A DNA stretch of 64,000 nucleotides from positions 310,001 to 374,000 of the forward strand of contig CAVVEG010000018.1 in the NCBI GenBank assembly GCA_963747255.1. Reading direction: 5' to 3'. The translations under genes and the position numbers were made by a program. Origin of the DNA: CAIYRG01 sp963747255. Its GTDB lineage: Bacteria; Pseudomonadota; Alphaproteobacteria; Micropepsales; Micropepsaceae. The notes under the pieces are model-generated. The model saw nothing but the letters and a program-made list of their open reading frames with translations. It did not search any database and was not told where the DNA came from. Positions 8,008-16,762 of the stretch are shown here, in pieces. Within the stretch, counting starts at the first letter, position 1; each line of letters begins with the position of its first letter.

Positions 8008-8889
8008 ATGATCAGAACGGTTTTGGCAGTTTTGTCGGGCACGGATTGCGACCTTCCGGTTCTTTTCACCAGTTTGCGGGCCCTCTCCGGTGAGAATGGG
8101 CATATCGAATGTCTGCGGCTGAACCCCGATCCGGCGGCCCTTATCGCCGAGGCCGCGCAGGTCGATATGGGCAGCTGGATGATTGTCTCGGATACTGTGA
8201 CGGAGATCGAACAGGAAGCGAAGGAAAGGACAAAGCGCGCGCAGGAGAATCTGGCGCGGTTTTCCGTCACGGAGAACATTCCCACCGCAACGGACCCGCC
8301 CGGACCCGGCGGTGTCAGCATTTCCTGGCGGGAAGAGACCGGTGACGAATTCGACCGCATCAGCAGCCTCGCGCGTTATCACGATCTTGTTGTGCTTGCG
8401 GGCGGCAAGGACCGTGCGGGACGTTTGCCGGAGGAAGCCCTGGGCGGGATCATCCTCGGCAGCGGGCGGCCTGTGATTCTGGTGCCGCAAAAACCGGCAA
8501 CGGGTCCCTTCAACAGAATTGCGGTCGCATGGAAGGATGTGGCCGAAGCGGCACGCGCGCTCACGGCCGCAATGCCCCTTTTGCAGAAGGCCCGGCGAAT
8601 CGACGTTTTCAGTGCAAATGAATCCGACAAAGGGGCCACCGGATGTGTCGATTGCTCGGACAGTATCGTCCGGTACCTGCGCTGGCACGGACTCACCGCC
8701 ATGGGCCACTTCGTCATCCCTGCGGGACGAACTGCCGCTGAGGCCGTTCTGGAAAGCGCCCGCGATACGGAAGCCGACCTTCTCGTGATGGGCGGCTATG
8801 GTCACAGCAGGGTTCGGGAATTCATCTTTGGCGGGTTCACGCAGCGGATTCTGAAGGGCGCCGAGCTGCCGGTCCTGCTGTTTCACTGA
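8008..8889 (+). CDS. Tandem universal stress protein
   Basis: This 293-residue protein has two Usp domains. The ATG at 8008 is preferred because AAGGAG lies just upstream, rather than a start at 7945. The first domain (1-140) opens with RTVLAVLSGTDCDLPVLFTS. The second opens with FNRIAVAWKDVAEAARAL and ends with the ATP-binding signature VMGGYGHSRVREFIFGGFT (G-x2-G-x9-G-S/T type). Such proteins bind ATP and help cells survive starvation and low oxygen. It lies 59 bases after the host-attachment-like gene and 11 bases before the next, within the FNR/FixK operon. Confidence 0.92.
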   Translation: MIRTVLAVLSGTDCDLPVLFTSLRALSGENGHIECLRLNPDPAALIAEAAQVDMGSWMIVSDTVTEIEQEAKERTKRAQENLARFSVTENIPTATDPPGPGGVSISWREETGDEFDRISSLARYHDLVVLAGGKDRAGRLPEEALGGIILGSGRPVILVPQKPATGPFNRIAVAWKDVAEAARALTAAMPLLQKARRIDVFSANESDKGATGCVDCSDSIVRYLRWHGLTAMGHFVIPAGRTAAEAVLESARDTEADLLVMGGYGHSRVREFIFGGFTQRILKGAELPVLLFH

Positions 8890-8900
8890 AGGGAAAAATC

Positions 8901-9221
8901 ATGCCGACCTGGAAATCCTGCCGTAATGCCGTGGCGGCTTCTATTGTCGCCGGATTGATGGCCTTGGGTTACCAGGCAATGGGGGCATCAAGCCCGCAAT
9001 CGCAGGGGGCTTGGAGCTTCGAGATGTGGTGTCTCGAAATGCAGCTTTATCCGGCCAAGCGATGCGGCGCACGAATGCCCGAAGATTTGCGCGAATATGA
9101 TCAGTACCGGGCCGATGTGGAGAAGTATCGCGAACAGCAGCAGGGGAAGCTGCAGCACGATCAGGAGATTCTGCAGCAGTTGAACCAGAATCTGCCCGGT
9201 TCCGGCGGCCCCGCCAGGTAG
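8901..9221 (+). CDS. Small exported protein with C-terminal coiled coil
   Basis: This is a 106-residue protein with a hydrophobic N-terminus (AASIVAGLMALGYQAMGASS) that looks like a signal peptide or anchor. A short segment with two cysteines follows (MWCLEMQLYPAKRCGARMPED). The last 45 residues are a Tyr/Gln/Glu-rich amphipathic helix (REYDQYRADVEKYREQQQGK) likely to form a coiled coil. The family was not recognised. It sits 11 bases after the Usp gene and 11 bases before pfkB, so it belongs to the same transcript. The layout suggests a small periplasmic or membrane-tethered oligomer. Confidence 0.65.
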   Translation: MPTWKSCRNAVAASIVAGLMALGYQAMGASSPQSQGAWSFEMWCLEMQLYPAKRCGARMPEDLREYDQYRADVEKYREQQQGKLQHDQEILQQLNQNLPGSGGPAR

Positions 9222-9232
9222 ATATTGCGGGG

Positions 9233-10192
9233 ATGCCTATCTCGACCGGTAAAGCCTGCAATATCGCGACCATAACGCCCAGTCCGGCAATCGACATTTC
9301 CTGTTCGGTCGAGCAAATCATTCCCTTCAGCAAATTGCGTTGCAGTGAAGCCCACCGCGATCCGGGTGGAGGTGGAATCAATGTGTCGCGGGTACTCAGG
9401 CGTTTTGGGTGTTCTGCACCGGCAATTTTCCCCGCCGGTGGGCCAAACGGGCAAATGCTGCGTACCCTGCTGAAGCAGGAGGATATTGTCGCGACCTGCG
9501 TTCCCATCGTCCAGGATATGCGACAGGATTTTACGGTCACTGAAACGCGCAGCAGCAGGCAATACCGTTTTGTGTTCCCCGGATCCGGGCTAACGCATGT
9601 AGAAGCCGGTGACTTGCTGCAGGCGATCGAAACCATTGAGCCGGCCCCGGACTTCATCGTTGCCAGCGGCAGCCTCCCGCCGGACACCGATGTGAATTTT
9701 TTTGCCGATGTTGCCCGCATTGCGAAGGCGCGAGGAGCAAGGCTCGTTCTGGACACGTCCGGTCCGTCGCTCGCGGCGGCCCTTGAGCGGCCGGTTTATC
9801 TGATCAAACCCAATCTTCACGAATTCCGCGATCTCATTCAGTCTTCGCTGGAAACCGAAACCCGGCAACTGGACGCGGCGCGCGCACTGCTTCGTGAAAA
9901 ACGCGTCGAAATGATTGCGTTAACCCTTGGCGCTCGCGGAGCACTGTTGGTAACGCATGAAAATGCCTGGCGGGGGTCGGCGCCGGAATTGGAGCCCGTC
10001 AGTTCGATTGGGGCCGGCGACAGTTTTCTGGGCGGACTTGTCTGGCGGTTGAGCTCTGGCGCATCGAATGAAGACGCCCTGCGCTTTGCCCTTGCCGCGG
10101 GATCGGCGGCGCTGCTCTCACCAGGCACCGGCTTGTGTCAACCGGCGGATATCCGGAAATTGCTTAGCGAAGTGAAAGTCACGCAGGTCTGA
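9233..10192 (+). CDS. PfkB-family phosphofructokinase
   Basis: This 319-residue sugar kinase is of the ribokinase/PfkB fold. The N-terminal glycine motif PGGGGINVSRVLRRFG (residues 44-59) and the C-terminal signature SIGAGDSFLGG, with catalytic Asp263, are both intact. The mid-protein block SGSLPPDTDVNFFADV and IKPNLHEF matches 1-phosphofructokinase/6-phosphofructokinase II/tagatose-6-phosphate kinase members. A 6-phosphofructokinase role is favoured by the glycogen phosphorylase nearby, because that would complete a route from glycogen to glycolysis. Substrate assignment remains an inference. It is the last gene of the plus-strand operon, and hairpins follow at 10254-10289 and beyond. Confidence 0.87.
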   Translation: MPISTGKACNIATITPSPAIDISCSVEQIIPFSKLRCSEAHRDPGGGGINVSRVLRRFGCSAPAIFPAGGPNGQMLRTLLKQEDIVATCVPIVQDMRQDFTVTETRSSRQYRFVFPGSGLTHVEAGDLLQAIETIEPAPDFIVASGSLPPDTDVNFFADVARIAKARGARLVLDTSGPSLAAALERPVYLIKPNLHEFRDLIQSSLETETRQLDAARALLREKRVEMIALTLGARGALLVTHENAWRGSAPELEPVSSIGAGDSFLGGLVWRLSSGASNEDALRFALAAGSAALLSPGTGLCQPADIRKLLSEVKVTQV

Positions 10193-10253
10193 ACCGTTCA
10201 ATTCGGCAGCTGCCGTATCGCCCTGCTCAATACTCACCATGAACGCACGCAGC

Positions 10254-10289
10254 TCCCATCATCCGTCGCGCATGCAACGGGTGATGGGA
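10254..10289. terminator. Hairpin after pfkB
   Basis: TCCCATCATCCGT (10254-10266) and ACGGGTGATGGGA (10277-10289) form a 13-bp stem with one G-T pair and a 10-base loop. No T-run follows on either strand, so this is not a classical intrinsic terminator. It lies between two convergent genes and may stabilise 3' ends. Confidence 0.4.
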
Positions 10290-10314
10290 CATGAGAGTAC
10301 GGGCAGCTGCGAGA

Positions 10315-10414
10315 GCATTTCTCGCCGAAGTGGCTGCCACTTTGGCGAAGAAAATGCAGCAATCCAAACGAGTTAGAGTGGCTTTCCGATTCCTTCCAAT
10401 GGAAAACGCTCTAA
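10315..10414. repeat. Two-palindrome mosaic intergenic repeat
   Basis: Two imperfect palindromes lie in tandem. The first, 10315-10357, has arms beginning GCATTTCTCGCCGAAGTGG and closing CCACTTTGGCGAAG with AAAATGC. The second, 10373-10414, begins TTAGAGTGGCTTTCC and closes GGAAAACGCTCTAA. Both resemble the dispersed palindromic elements abundant in Hyphomicrobiales genomes. The end of the second supplies the stop codon region (10411-10413) of the membrane protein gene on the minus strand. No second full copy was seen in the window, though a related palindrome occurs at 62333. Confidence 0.55.
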
Positions 10415-10905
10415 TTTCCCATCCGGTCAAGATTGATGATGAAGCTGATTGCAATGGCGCCGATCGTCAGGCACGCGGGAACGACAACTACCTGCACGAG
10501 CGCATCCAGGCCTTCAACCGGACCGTATAGCGTCTGAACACGTCCGCGCAAAAAAGCGCCCAATTTGGGACCAGACCATGGCTGCCGGTAAGCCAGCCGG
10601 TTCAAGACGATGGGCACGCCGAAGAACATCACGCCCAGAGCGGTGCAGATACCGACCATGAATGCGGCATTGGGGCTTTCTGCGAAAGTCACCCAGAACA
10701 CCGACATGAGCGCTGTCCAGCAAAGAATCAGCGTCCCGTAAACGCTGGGGGGAATATCCGGGTAAACGACCACAGCTTTGGCGGCTTTCAGGCGTTCCGG
10801 GCGTCGGCCCACCAGCGCTGCCGCCGGGATTCCCGCCAACTGACTGACCGGCAATACCGCGAGCGGTTCCACCGGTGTTTTGCGCAATGCGTCTTCCGTC
10901 TTCAT
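10411..10905 (-). CDS. Small multi-pass membrane protein, unknown function
   Basis: This 164-residue protein starts at the ATG at 10905, which follows AAGGAGAAGGAAG, rather than an upstream TTG. About three hydrophobic segments are visible: VYGTLILCWTALMSVFWVTF, AAFMVGICTALGVMFFGVPI, and one near the C-terminus (VPACLTIGAIAISFIINL). The N-terminal 55 residues are cytoplasmic-looking and Pro/Ala-rich. The family was not recognised. An FNR/FixK box lies 155 bases upstream, so it may be oxygen-regulated. It converges with pfkB across the palindromic repeat. Confidence 0.75.
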   Translation of the reverse strand: MKTEDALRKTPVEPLAVLPVSQLAGIPAAALVGRRPERLKAAKAVVVYPDIPPSVYGTLILCWTALMSVFWVTFAESPNAAFMVGICTALGVMFFGVPIVLNRLAYRQPWSGPKLGAFLRGRVQTLYGPVEGLDALVQVVVVPACLTIGAIAISFIINLDRMGN

Positions 10906-11059
10906 CTTCCTTCTCCTTTGCGTTGCTGATGCACGAATCCTGTGTTGCGTGTTCCGGCATCTGTTGTCGCAATCCGAAAGCCGCCGACCAGACCGTCCAG
11001 ACACGGATGAATTTGCTGTTGCATGATGCGGCAGGCTATTCCCGCGGCGCGGCAGGGTA

Positions 11060-11073
11060 TTGATTCAGGTCAA
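11060..11073. promoter_or_regulatory. FNR/FixK-type box (TTGATTCAGGTCAA)
   Basis: It has the same half-sites and nearly the same spacer as the box at 5981. It lies between the minus-strand membrane protein gene (start 10905) and the plus-strand MFS gene (start 11165). A weak -10-like AATAGC on the minus strand at 11040-11035 points to the membrane protein as target, and no convincing -10 was found toward the MFS gene. The palindrome does not fix the direction. Confidence 0.6.
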
Positions 11074-11164
11074 GCGGGCATTGCACGGGCGGCCGTTTCG
11101 AAAACGCTTCTTCCCCCCGATTGCTGAATCGTGCTTCTGTTGGCGCGGCAATCGGGACTCGGAA

Positions 11165-12469
11165 ATGGCGTCAGCGGATAACGTTGCGGCGGCAGGGGCG
11201 TTCGCGCCGGAGCGGCGCTCCGGGGCGCGTTGGGGACAACTGGCGCTCGGCATCATCGCCATGATGTCGATTTCCAGCCCGCAATATGTCTGGACGCTTT
11301 TTGTGCCGCCTTTTCAGGCGGCCACTCACGCCAGCCTGCCCGCCGTTCAGGTCACGTTTTCAATTCTGGTCGTGTTGCAGACCTGGCTTGCGCCTTTGCA
11401 GGGCTGGCTGATCGACCGTTTCGGGCCCAAAATTCTGATCGGCTCCGGCGCTGCCCTGAGCGGACTGGGCTTTGTTCTTTCAGCCCAGGCGACCGATCTC
11501 TGGTCCCTTTATTTCAGCTATGGCGCATTTTGCGGCTTCGGCACCGGGCTGGTTTACATCGGCATCATCGGGCTGATGGTGCGCTGGTTTCCGGACCGCC
11601 GTGGCTTCGCAGTCGGTCTTGCGGCAGCCGGCTATGGCGTTGGGGCAATCGCCACGACTTTTCCGATTGCCGCCATGCTTCGGGTTTCAGGACACCGCCC
11701 GACGCTTGTGCTGTTCGGCGCGATTTTCGCTGCGGTCGGGGTTCTCGCAGCCCTCGGCTTGCGGGCGCCCGGCCCGGAGGACATTCGGGGCCTTGAAACG
11801 AATGGCAAAGTCGCGGTTTCGGCGCGGGATTATGCGCCCGGCGAGATGCTGAAAACGCCGATTTTCTGGCTGATGTTTCTGATGATGACGATGATGTCCA
11901 CCGGCGGCCTGATGGTGGTGTCGCAGTTTGGGCCGGTGATGAAGGATTTCGGAATCGCGGATGTCGCAATCGCCGGCATGGCGGCGCTGCCTTTCGCACT
12001 CACATTGCAGAGAATCGCCAACGGGCTGACGCGGCCGTTCTTCGGCTGGCTCTCCGACCACATCGGCCGGGAAAACACGATGTTCATTGCTTTCGGAATG
12101 GAAGCGGTCGCGGTCTGGCTGATGCTGATGGCGCGCGCCAATCCGGCCCTGTTTGCGGTGATGTCCGGGATCGTATTTTTCGGCTGGGGCGAGATATTCT
12201 CGCTGTTTCCATCCACCGTTACGGACAGTTTCGGCACCCGCTATGCGACCACCAATTTCGGCTTTCTCTATATCGCGCAAGGCATCGGCTCGCTGCTGGG
12301 CGGTCCGGCCGCGGCATGGTTGTTCGTGCAGACGGGAAGCTGGTTTCCGGTGTTCTGGTTGATCGTCATTCTTGACGGTTTGACCGCCGTGCTGGCGCTT
12401 ACCGCGCTGAAACCGCTGCGCGCCGCCTGGATGCGCCGGCAGAGTGCGATCACATCCGCTGCGCGATAA
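11165..12469 (+). CDS. MFS transporter, OFA (oxalate/formate antiporter) type
   Basis: This 434-residue transporter has 12 predicted membrane helices. The ATG at 11165 (MASADNVAAAG) is chosen because the 35 codons upstream from a TTG are not protein-like and contain the FNR box. The opening SSPQYVWTLFVPPFQAATHA, the loop VRWFPDRRGFAVGLAAAGYG and the second-half motif RPFFGWLSDHIGRENTMFIA are typical of the OFA family, which moves small carboxylates. The substrate is unknown. It ends tail-to-tail with the molybdenum hydroxylase gene, overlapping by 20 bases, and has no adjacent decarboxylase or CoA-transferase to hint at oxalate. Confidence 0.88.
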   Translation: MASADNVAAAGAFAPERRSGARWGQLALGIIAMMSISSPQYVWTLFVPPFQAATHASLPAVQVTFSILVVLQTWLAPLQGWLIDRFGPKILIGSGAALSGLGFVLSAQATDLWSLYFSYGAFCGFGTGLVYIGIIGLMVRWFPDRRGFAVGLAAAGYGVGAIATTFPIAAMLRVSGHRPTLVLFGAIFAAVGVLAALGLRAPGPEDIRGLETNGKVAVSARDYAPGEMLKTPIFWLMFLMMTMMSTGGLMVVSQFGPVMKDFGIADVAIAGMAALPFALTLQRIANGLTRPFFGWLSDHIGRENTMFIAFGMEAVAVWLMLMARANPALFAVMSGIVFFGWGEIFSLFPSTVTDSFGTRYATTNFGFLYIAQGIGSLLGGPAAAWLFVQTGSWFPVFWLIVILDGLTAVLALTALKPLRAAWMRRQSAITSAAR

Positions 12470-14789
12470 GTGCGAGGATTCGCGTAGGCGTCAGCGGCAG
12501 GTCTGAAACCGAAACCTGAAACGGGCTCAGGGCGTCTTCCACGGCGGAAGCGATTGCCGCGGGCGCGCCGATCGTCCCGCTTTCGGCCGCGCCCTTTACG
12601 CCAAGCGGGTTCATGGGCGATGGCGATTCCATGTGATGAATTTCAATTCGCGGCACCAAATCCGAGGAGGGGAGCAGATAGTCTGCGAAACTTGCCGTCA
12701 GCGGCTGTCCGTCCGCGTCATACCGCATCCATTCGAGAAGGGTGGATCCGATGCCATGCGCAACGGCGCCGGCGATCTGTCCTTCCACGGTCAGCGGATT
12801 GATCACGCGCCCGCAGTCATGCACGACCACATAGCGCAGCAGTGAAATTCGTCCGGTGGCGACATCGACCTCGGCTTCGCAGACATGCGTCCCATTGGTG
12901 TAGGCAAGGCCTGGCGGCTGAAAATCGACGCTTGCTGCCAGACCGGGCGCGAGATTGCAGGGAAGGGCCATGCCCGGTGTCCCGCAGAGCGCGTTGGCGA
13001 TTTCCGCCAGCGAAAGCTCGATGCCCTGCATCCCGCGGCCACGCACCTTGCCGTCCGACAGGATCAGATCGTCCACGCCGAGTTTCAGCATTGCTGCTGC
13101 CGCCTGAATTGCCTTCTGCGCGACGATGCGCGCCGCCTGATCCGCGGCATTGGCGGCCGTAACCGCCTGGCGGCTCGCAAATGCGCCGAGTCCCAGCGGT
13201 GATGCCGCCGTGTCCCCATCGATCACCTGAATTGATTGGGGCGCGACACAAAACCTGTCGCCGGTCACCTGCGCGAGCATGGATTTCAGGCCCTGACCCT
13301 GCGCTGTGGCGCCCGTGCTGACGATGATCTTCCCGGAAGGGCCGATCCGCACGGCCACGCTTTCAAACGGACCGCGGCCGGTTGCCTCGACGTAATTGCA
13401 TATTCCGATGCCGAGATATCGGCCCGCCTGCCGTGCCGCCCGTTTGCGCTCTGCGATTCCATCCCAGCCGGCCAGCGCGAGGGCCAGTCGCTGGCATTCG
13501 GGATAATTTCCGCTGTCATAGATCATCCGGCTTCCGTCGCGCTGCCGCACTTCCGTTGCATATGGCATGCGGGCGGCGGGAATCAGATTGCGGCGACGGA
13601 CTTCATCGCGCGCAACGCCGATTTTTGCAGCAACCTGGTCAAGCAGGCGCTCCATCACATATGTGCCCTGCGGACGGCCGGCGCCACGGGTCGGGGCGGC
13701 GGGCGGCAGATTGGTCAGGCACAGGGACGCCGTGACCTCGCATGCCGGAAGCACATAGGGGCCGATCATATTGGTCAGTGCGTTGTAGGGCAGTGCGACG
13801 CCATAAGGCGTGTTGGCGCCATGATCGTGATGCATCGCGCCGCGAATACCGCGTAAACGACCGTCTGCATCGCAGGCGATTTCCATGTCCCAGACCTGAT
13901 CGCGTTCTGCGGCCGCGGCGATGAAATTCTCGATCCGGTCCTCGATCCATTTCACCGGCTGTTTCAGCATGCGGGCAACCGCAGGAATAACCAGTTCTTC
14001 CGGATGGAACACCGCTTTCGGTCCGAATCCTCCGCCCACATCGGGGGCGATGACACGCAATTCGGATTCGGACAGGCCCAGCGCCGTGGCGAGGATCGCC
14101 TTCGCGCGATGCGGCATCTGCGTGCTGTCCCAAACGGTCAGCAGGTTTTCGGCCGCATCGAAGCGGGCCAGCAAGCCGCGGGTCTCGATCGAACCGCCGA
14201 TGCCCTTGTGCAGACGGAAGCGCATGGGGAATTTTACGGCTGCCTCCGCGAAGGCGCCGGCAATATCGCCATAGGAAAGCACATGCCGCGCAACCAGATT
14301 ATCCGGGCAGTCGAGACGCGCGCGCGGCGAACCTGGCGCGAGCCCTGCGACCGGGTCCGTTACCGCGGGCAATGGCGCGGTATCCAGTTCGATCAGTCCC
14401 ACGGCATCTTCGGCGACAGCGCGGTTCACTGCGACAACCACGGCGACCGGCTCGCCGGCATAGGTCAGTTCGTCATGCGCCAGCGCGAACGGCGCGGCAT
14501 CGAAGCGGATGGCGGATGATGGCAGCGAAACGGGGATGTGCTCGCGCGTCAGTTGCGGACGAATATCCCTGAAGGTGAAGACGGCATGCACGCCGGGCAT
14601 GGCTCGCGCCCGATCCGTCCCGACATGCAGGATTCTCGCATGCGCCTGTGGGCTGCGCAGAAAGGCCGCATGCAGCGTGCCGCTTACGGGAATATCGTCG
14701 ATGAAGCGCCCGCGCCCGCGAAGCAGTGGCGCGTCTTCCACGCGGCGCATCCGCTCGCCGATCCGGCTCTTTTCCGCCGGCTGGTTCAT
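12450..14789 (-). CDS. Molybdenum hydroxylase large subunit (xanthine dehydrogenase/CoxL family)
   Basis: This is a 779-residue Moco-binding catalytic subunit. It starts with RMRRVEDAPLLRGRGRFIDD and has the cofactor blocks VIAPDVGGGFGPKAVFHPEE, APTRGAGRPQGTYVMERLLD, GATAQGQGLKSMLAQV and LGVKGAAESGTIGAPAAIAS; the last holds the catalytic Glu. The RGAGR loop instead of the CO-dehydrogenase form I loop argues against CO oxidation. These enzymes hydroxylate aldehydes, purines or other heterocycles using water. No FAD (medium) or 2Fe-2S (small) subunit gene lies nearby, so partners must be encoded elsewhere. It is divergent from the alpha/beta hydrolase at 14859, and the substrate is unknown. Confidence 0.93.
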   Translation of the reverse strand: MNQPAEKSRIGERMRRVEDAPLLRGRGRFIDDIPVSGTLHAAFLRSPQAHARILHVGTDRARAMPGVHAVFTFRDIRPQLTREHIPVSLPSSAIRFDAAPFALAHDELTYAGEPVAVVVAVNRAVAEDAVGLIELDTAPLPAVTDPVAGLAPGSPRARLDCPDNLVARHVLSYGDIAGAFAEAAVKFPMRFRLHKGIGGSIETRGLLARFDAAENLLTVWDSTQMPHRAKAILATALGLSESELRVIAPDVGGGFGPKAVFHPEELVIPAVARMLKQPVKWIEDRIENFIAAAAERDQVWDMEIACDADGRLRGIRGAMHHDHGANTPYGVALPYNALTNMIGPYVLPACEVTASLCLTNLPPAAPTRGAGRPQGTYVMERLLDQVAAKIGVARDEVRRRNLIPAARMPYATEVRQRDGSRMIYDSGNYPECQRLALALAGWDGIAERKRAARQAGRYLGIGICNYVEATGRGPFESVAVRIGPSGKIIVSTGATAQGQGLKSMLAQVTGDRFCVAPQSIQVIDGDTAASPLGLGAFASRQAVTAANAADQAARIVAQKAIQAAAAMLKLGVDDLILSDGKVRGRGMQGIELSLAEIANALCGTPGMALPCNLAPGLAASVDFQPPGLAYTNGTHVCEAEVDVATGRISLLRYVVVHDCGRVINPLTVEGQIAGAVAHGIGSTLLEWMRYDADGQPLTASFADYLLPSSDLVPRIEIHHMESPSPMNPLGVKGAAESGTIGAPAAIASAVEDALSPFQVSVSDLPLTPTRILALIAQRM

Positions 14790-14858
14790 TCATCCCCCCG
14801 GTTTGACAATCTGCTCCCGCTCCGTAAACCGTGACCCAAACTCGCGGAGCAGAACGAA

Positions 14859-15926
14859 GTGACCGACCACCGATTGAAACATGCGGCGAACTGGTTGTCG
14901 CGCTTTACCGTGAATGGCGTGGCCGCCGGCGATTTCCACGACGTGCTGTCATCGCTCACCACCTGGGACGACTGGTGCCGGGCCTGGTCGTCACGCGCGC
15001 GCGTGCACGAAGAACTGGGGCGCGAAGCGGAGGAGCAGAAATGTTTCGTCAGCGCCGCCGAGCATCTGTCGCGTGCCGCCGTGACCTATCATTTCGCCAA
15101 ATATCTGTTCGTGCAGGACATGACGCAGTTGCGGATGGCGCACGCCAAAGCGGTCGAGTGTCTCAACGCCGCGCTGCCGTGGCTCGATCCCCCGGGACAA
15201 CGCGTCCTGATCCCGTTCGAAGGCAGCCATCTTGCGGCGACATTGCGGCTTCCGCGGCGCAGCACAACGGCGCGGCCGCCGCTCGTTCTGATGACCATGG
15301 GACTCGATTCCACCAAGGAAGAATTGCTGACTTTTGAGCTGAATTTTCTCGATCGCGGTATGGCGATTCTGGCCTTCGATGGCCCGGGGCAGGGCGAAGC
15401 CGAATACGATTTTCCGATCCGGCACGATTATGAAAATGTCGTCGCGCCGATCATCGACTGGGTGCGCGCCAACATTTCCGGGGTGGACGGCGATCGCATC
15501 GGTATCTGGGGCATCAGCCTCGGCGGTTATTATGCGCCGCGCGCTGCTGCATTCGACGGGCGCATCCGGGCGGCCGTGGCCAATTGCGGTCCCTATAACT
15601 GGGGCGCGCTGTGGGAAAAACTCCCCGAGCTCACGCGCGCCGCCTATGTGCAGCGCAGCCACAGCGCGAGCGAGACGGAGGCGCGGGAAAAGGCGTTCTC
15701 GTTATCACTGGAAGGGGTGGCGGGACGAATCACCTGTCCGCTCTTTGTCATTGCCGCCGGTCTCGACCGCCTTTGTCCGCCCGAAGATGCGGAGCGGCTG
15801 GCGCGTGAGGCAGGCGGGCCGGTCGAGCTGCTTGTCGTCGAGGACGGCAATCACGTTGCGCATAACCGGTTCTACAAATACCGCGGCAAATCCGCCGATT
15901 GGATGGCCCGTCAACTGATGAAGTGA
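14859..15926 (+). CDS. Alpha/beta hydrolase of the dihydroxypseudooxynicotine hydrolase/FrsA-like type
   Basis: This 355-residue protein uses a GTG start (14859), with GGAG 8 bases upstream. The N-terminal 110 residues are helical (WDDWCRAWSSRARVHEELG, AAEHLSRAAVTYHFAKYLF), as in DHPON hydrolase and FrsA-like enzymes. The hydrolase core carries the nucleophile Ser in GIWGISLGGYYAPR, an Asp in AAGLDRLCPPED and the His in EDGNHVAHN. Such enzymes cleave C-C or ester bonds in aromatic or side-chain ketones. The pairing with a divergent molybdenum hydroxylase recalls heterocycle breakdown pathways, but that link is inference. Confidence 0.85.
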   Translation: MTDHRLKHAANWLSRFTVNGVAAGDFHDVLSSLTTWDDWCRAWSSRARVHEELGREAEEQKCFVSAAEHLSRAAVTYHFAKYLFVQDMTQLRMAHAKAVECLNAALPWLDPPGQRVLIPFEGSHLAATLRLPRRSTTARPPLVLMTMGLDSTKEELLTFELNFLDRGMAILAFDGPGQGEAEYDFPIRHDYENVVAPIIDWVRANISGVDGDRIGIWGISLGGYYAPRAAAFDGRIRAAVANCGPYNWGALWEKLPELTRAAYVQRSHSASETEAREKAFSLSLEGVAGRITCPLFVIAAGLDRLCPPEDAERLAREAGGPVELLVVEDGNHVAHNRFYKYRGKSADWMARQLMK

Positions 15927-16013
15927 GACGGACATGCGATGGCGCCATCTGCCGGCAAGCTGCTATACGGTCGGACAGGTCGAACGCGTCCGCGTTCGCT
16001 TCGGGAGGAAAAA

Positions 16014-16418
16014 ATGTTCAGGAATGGAATTGCCGCGATCGCACTGGTGCTGACCTGTGTCGCCCTGACCGGACTGCCTGCCTCCGGCGCGCAGGGCCCC
16101 GAAGTCATCCGCAAGGTGCTGATGCAGCGCGATCTTCCGATGCCCGGCTGGACGGCATCGCTTGTCTCTGTGGAAATTCCGGTCGGAGGGCGCGAGGGAC
16201 GGCACACCCATACCGGGCCATTGCTGGTCTATGTCCAGGACGGAGCAATCACGCTCGATTATGAAGGTCAGCCGACGAAAACATATAAGGCGGGCGATAC
16301 GTTTTACGTGGAGGCGGGGAAGATCCACGAAGGAATCAACAACGGCAATGTCGCTGCGAAAGCCATTGCCAGTTTCATCACTCCAAAGGGGCAGCCGCTG
16401 ACAACCCAGGCGAAGTAA
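16014..16418 (+). CDS. Secreted single-domain cupin
   Basis: This is a 134-residue protein whose ATG at 16014 follows GGGAGGAAAA. It has a signal peptide of about 24 residues (ALTGLPASGAQG). The cupin core is complete: motif 1, GREGRHTHTGPLLVYVQDG, with His residues for a metal site and a Glu position replaced by neutral residues; and motif 2, GDTFYVEAGKIHEGINNGN. The size and export match small cupins of unknown substrate found near oxidases. It lies 87 bases after the hydrolase on the same strand and may be co-transcribed. Confidence 0.85.
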   Translation: MFRNGIAAIALVLTCVALTGLPASGAQGPEVIRKVLMQRDLPMPGWTASLVSVEIPVGGREGRHTHTGPLLVYVQDGAITLDYEGQPTKTYKAGDTFYVEAGKIHEGINNGNVAAKAIASFITPKGQPLTTQAK

Positions 16419-16762
16419 CCACCGGCAGTTTTTCGCCGCCCTGGCCAACTTAGCGAATTTGAACATCCGCCCTCAAATTCGTTGGGAGACGTATTTCAGT
16501 CACGCTGCGCTAAGTACACGGAAGAGCATTCGCGATTTCAGCAACGTATGAACGGCGCTCGGCGCGCTCCCTGTATTGCTTGAACGCTGCGCGGACGTCA
16601 CGCAGGCATCACCGATCCGGCGAGAATAGCGAATCTCAGCATAGGTGACCGGCATCCGTGACGACCACTGCTGACAGTATTTCGGACACCGATAACGGGT
16701 CGCGCCATCCGCATCGTGATTGGCCAGCCCCCTCGATGGGCATGACCGCCGAAGAGCCTGAG
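16419..16762. other. Gene-free stretch with one inverted repeat
   Basis: These 344 bases separate the cupin from the convergent oleate hydratase. CGAATTTGA (16454-16462) and TCAAATTCG (16473-16481) form a perfect 9-bp inverted repeat that could serve as a terminator-like structure for the cupin, although no T-run follows. The open frames are not protein-like. I see nothing else. Confidence 0.5.

Noticed and set aside
11060..11164. Upstream TTG start for the MFS transporter
   Set aside because: It coincides with the FNR/FixK box, and the added 35 residues are Arg-rich and unlike the family N-terminus.
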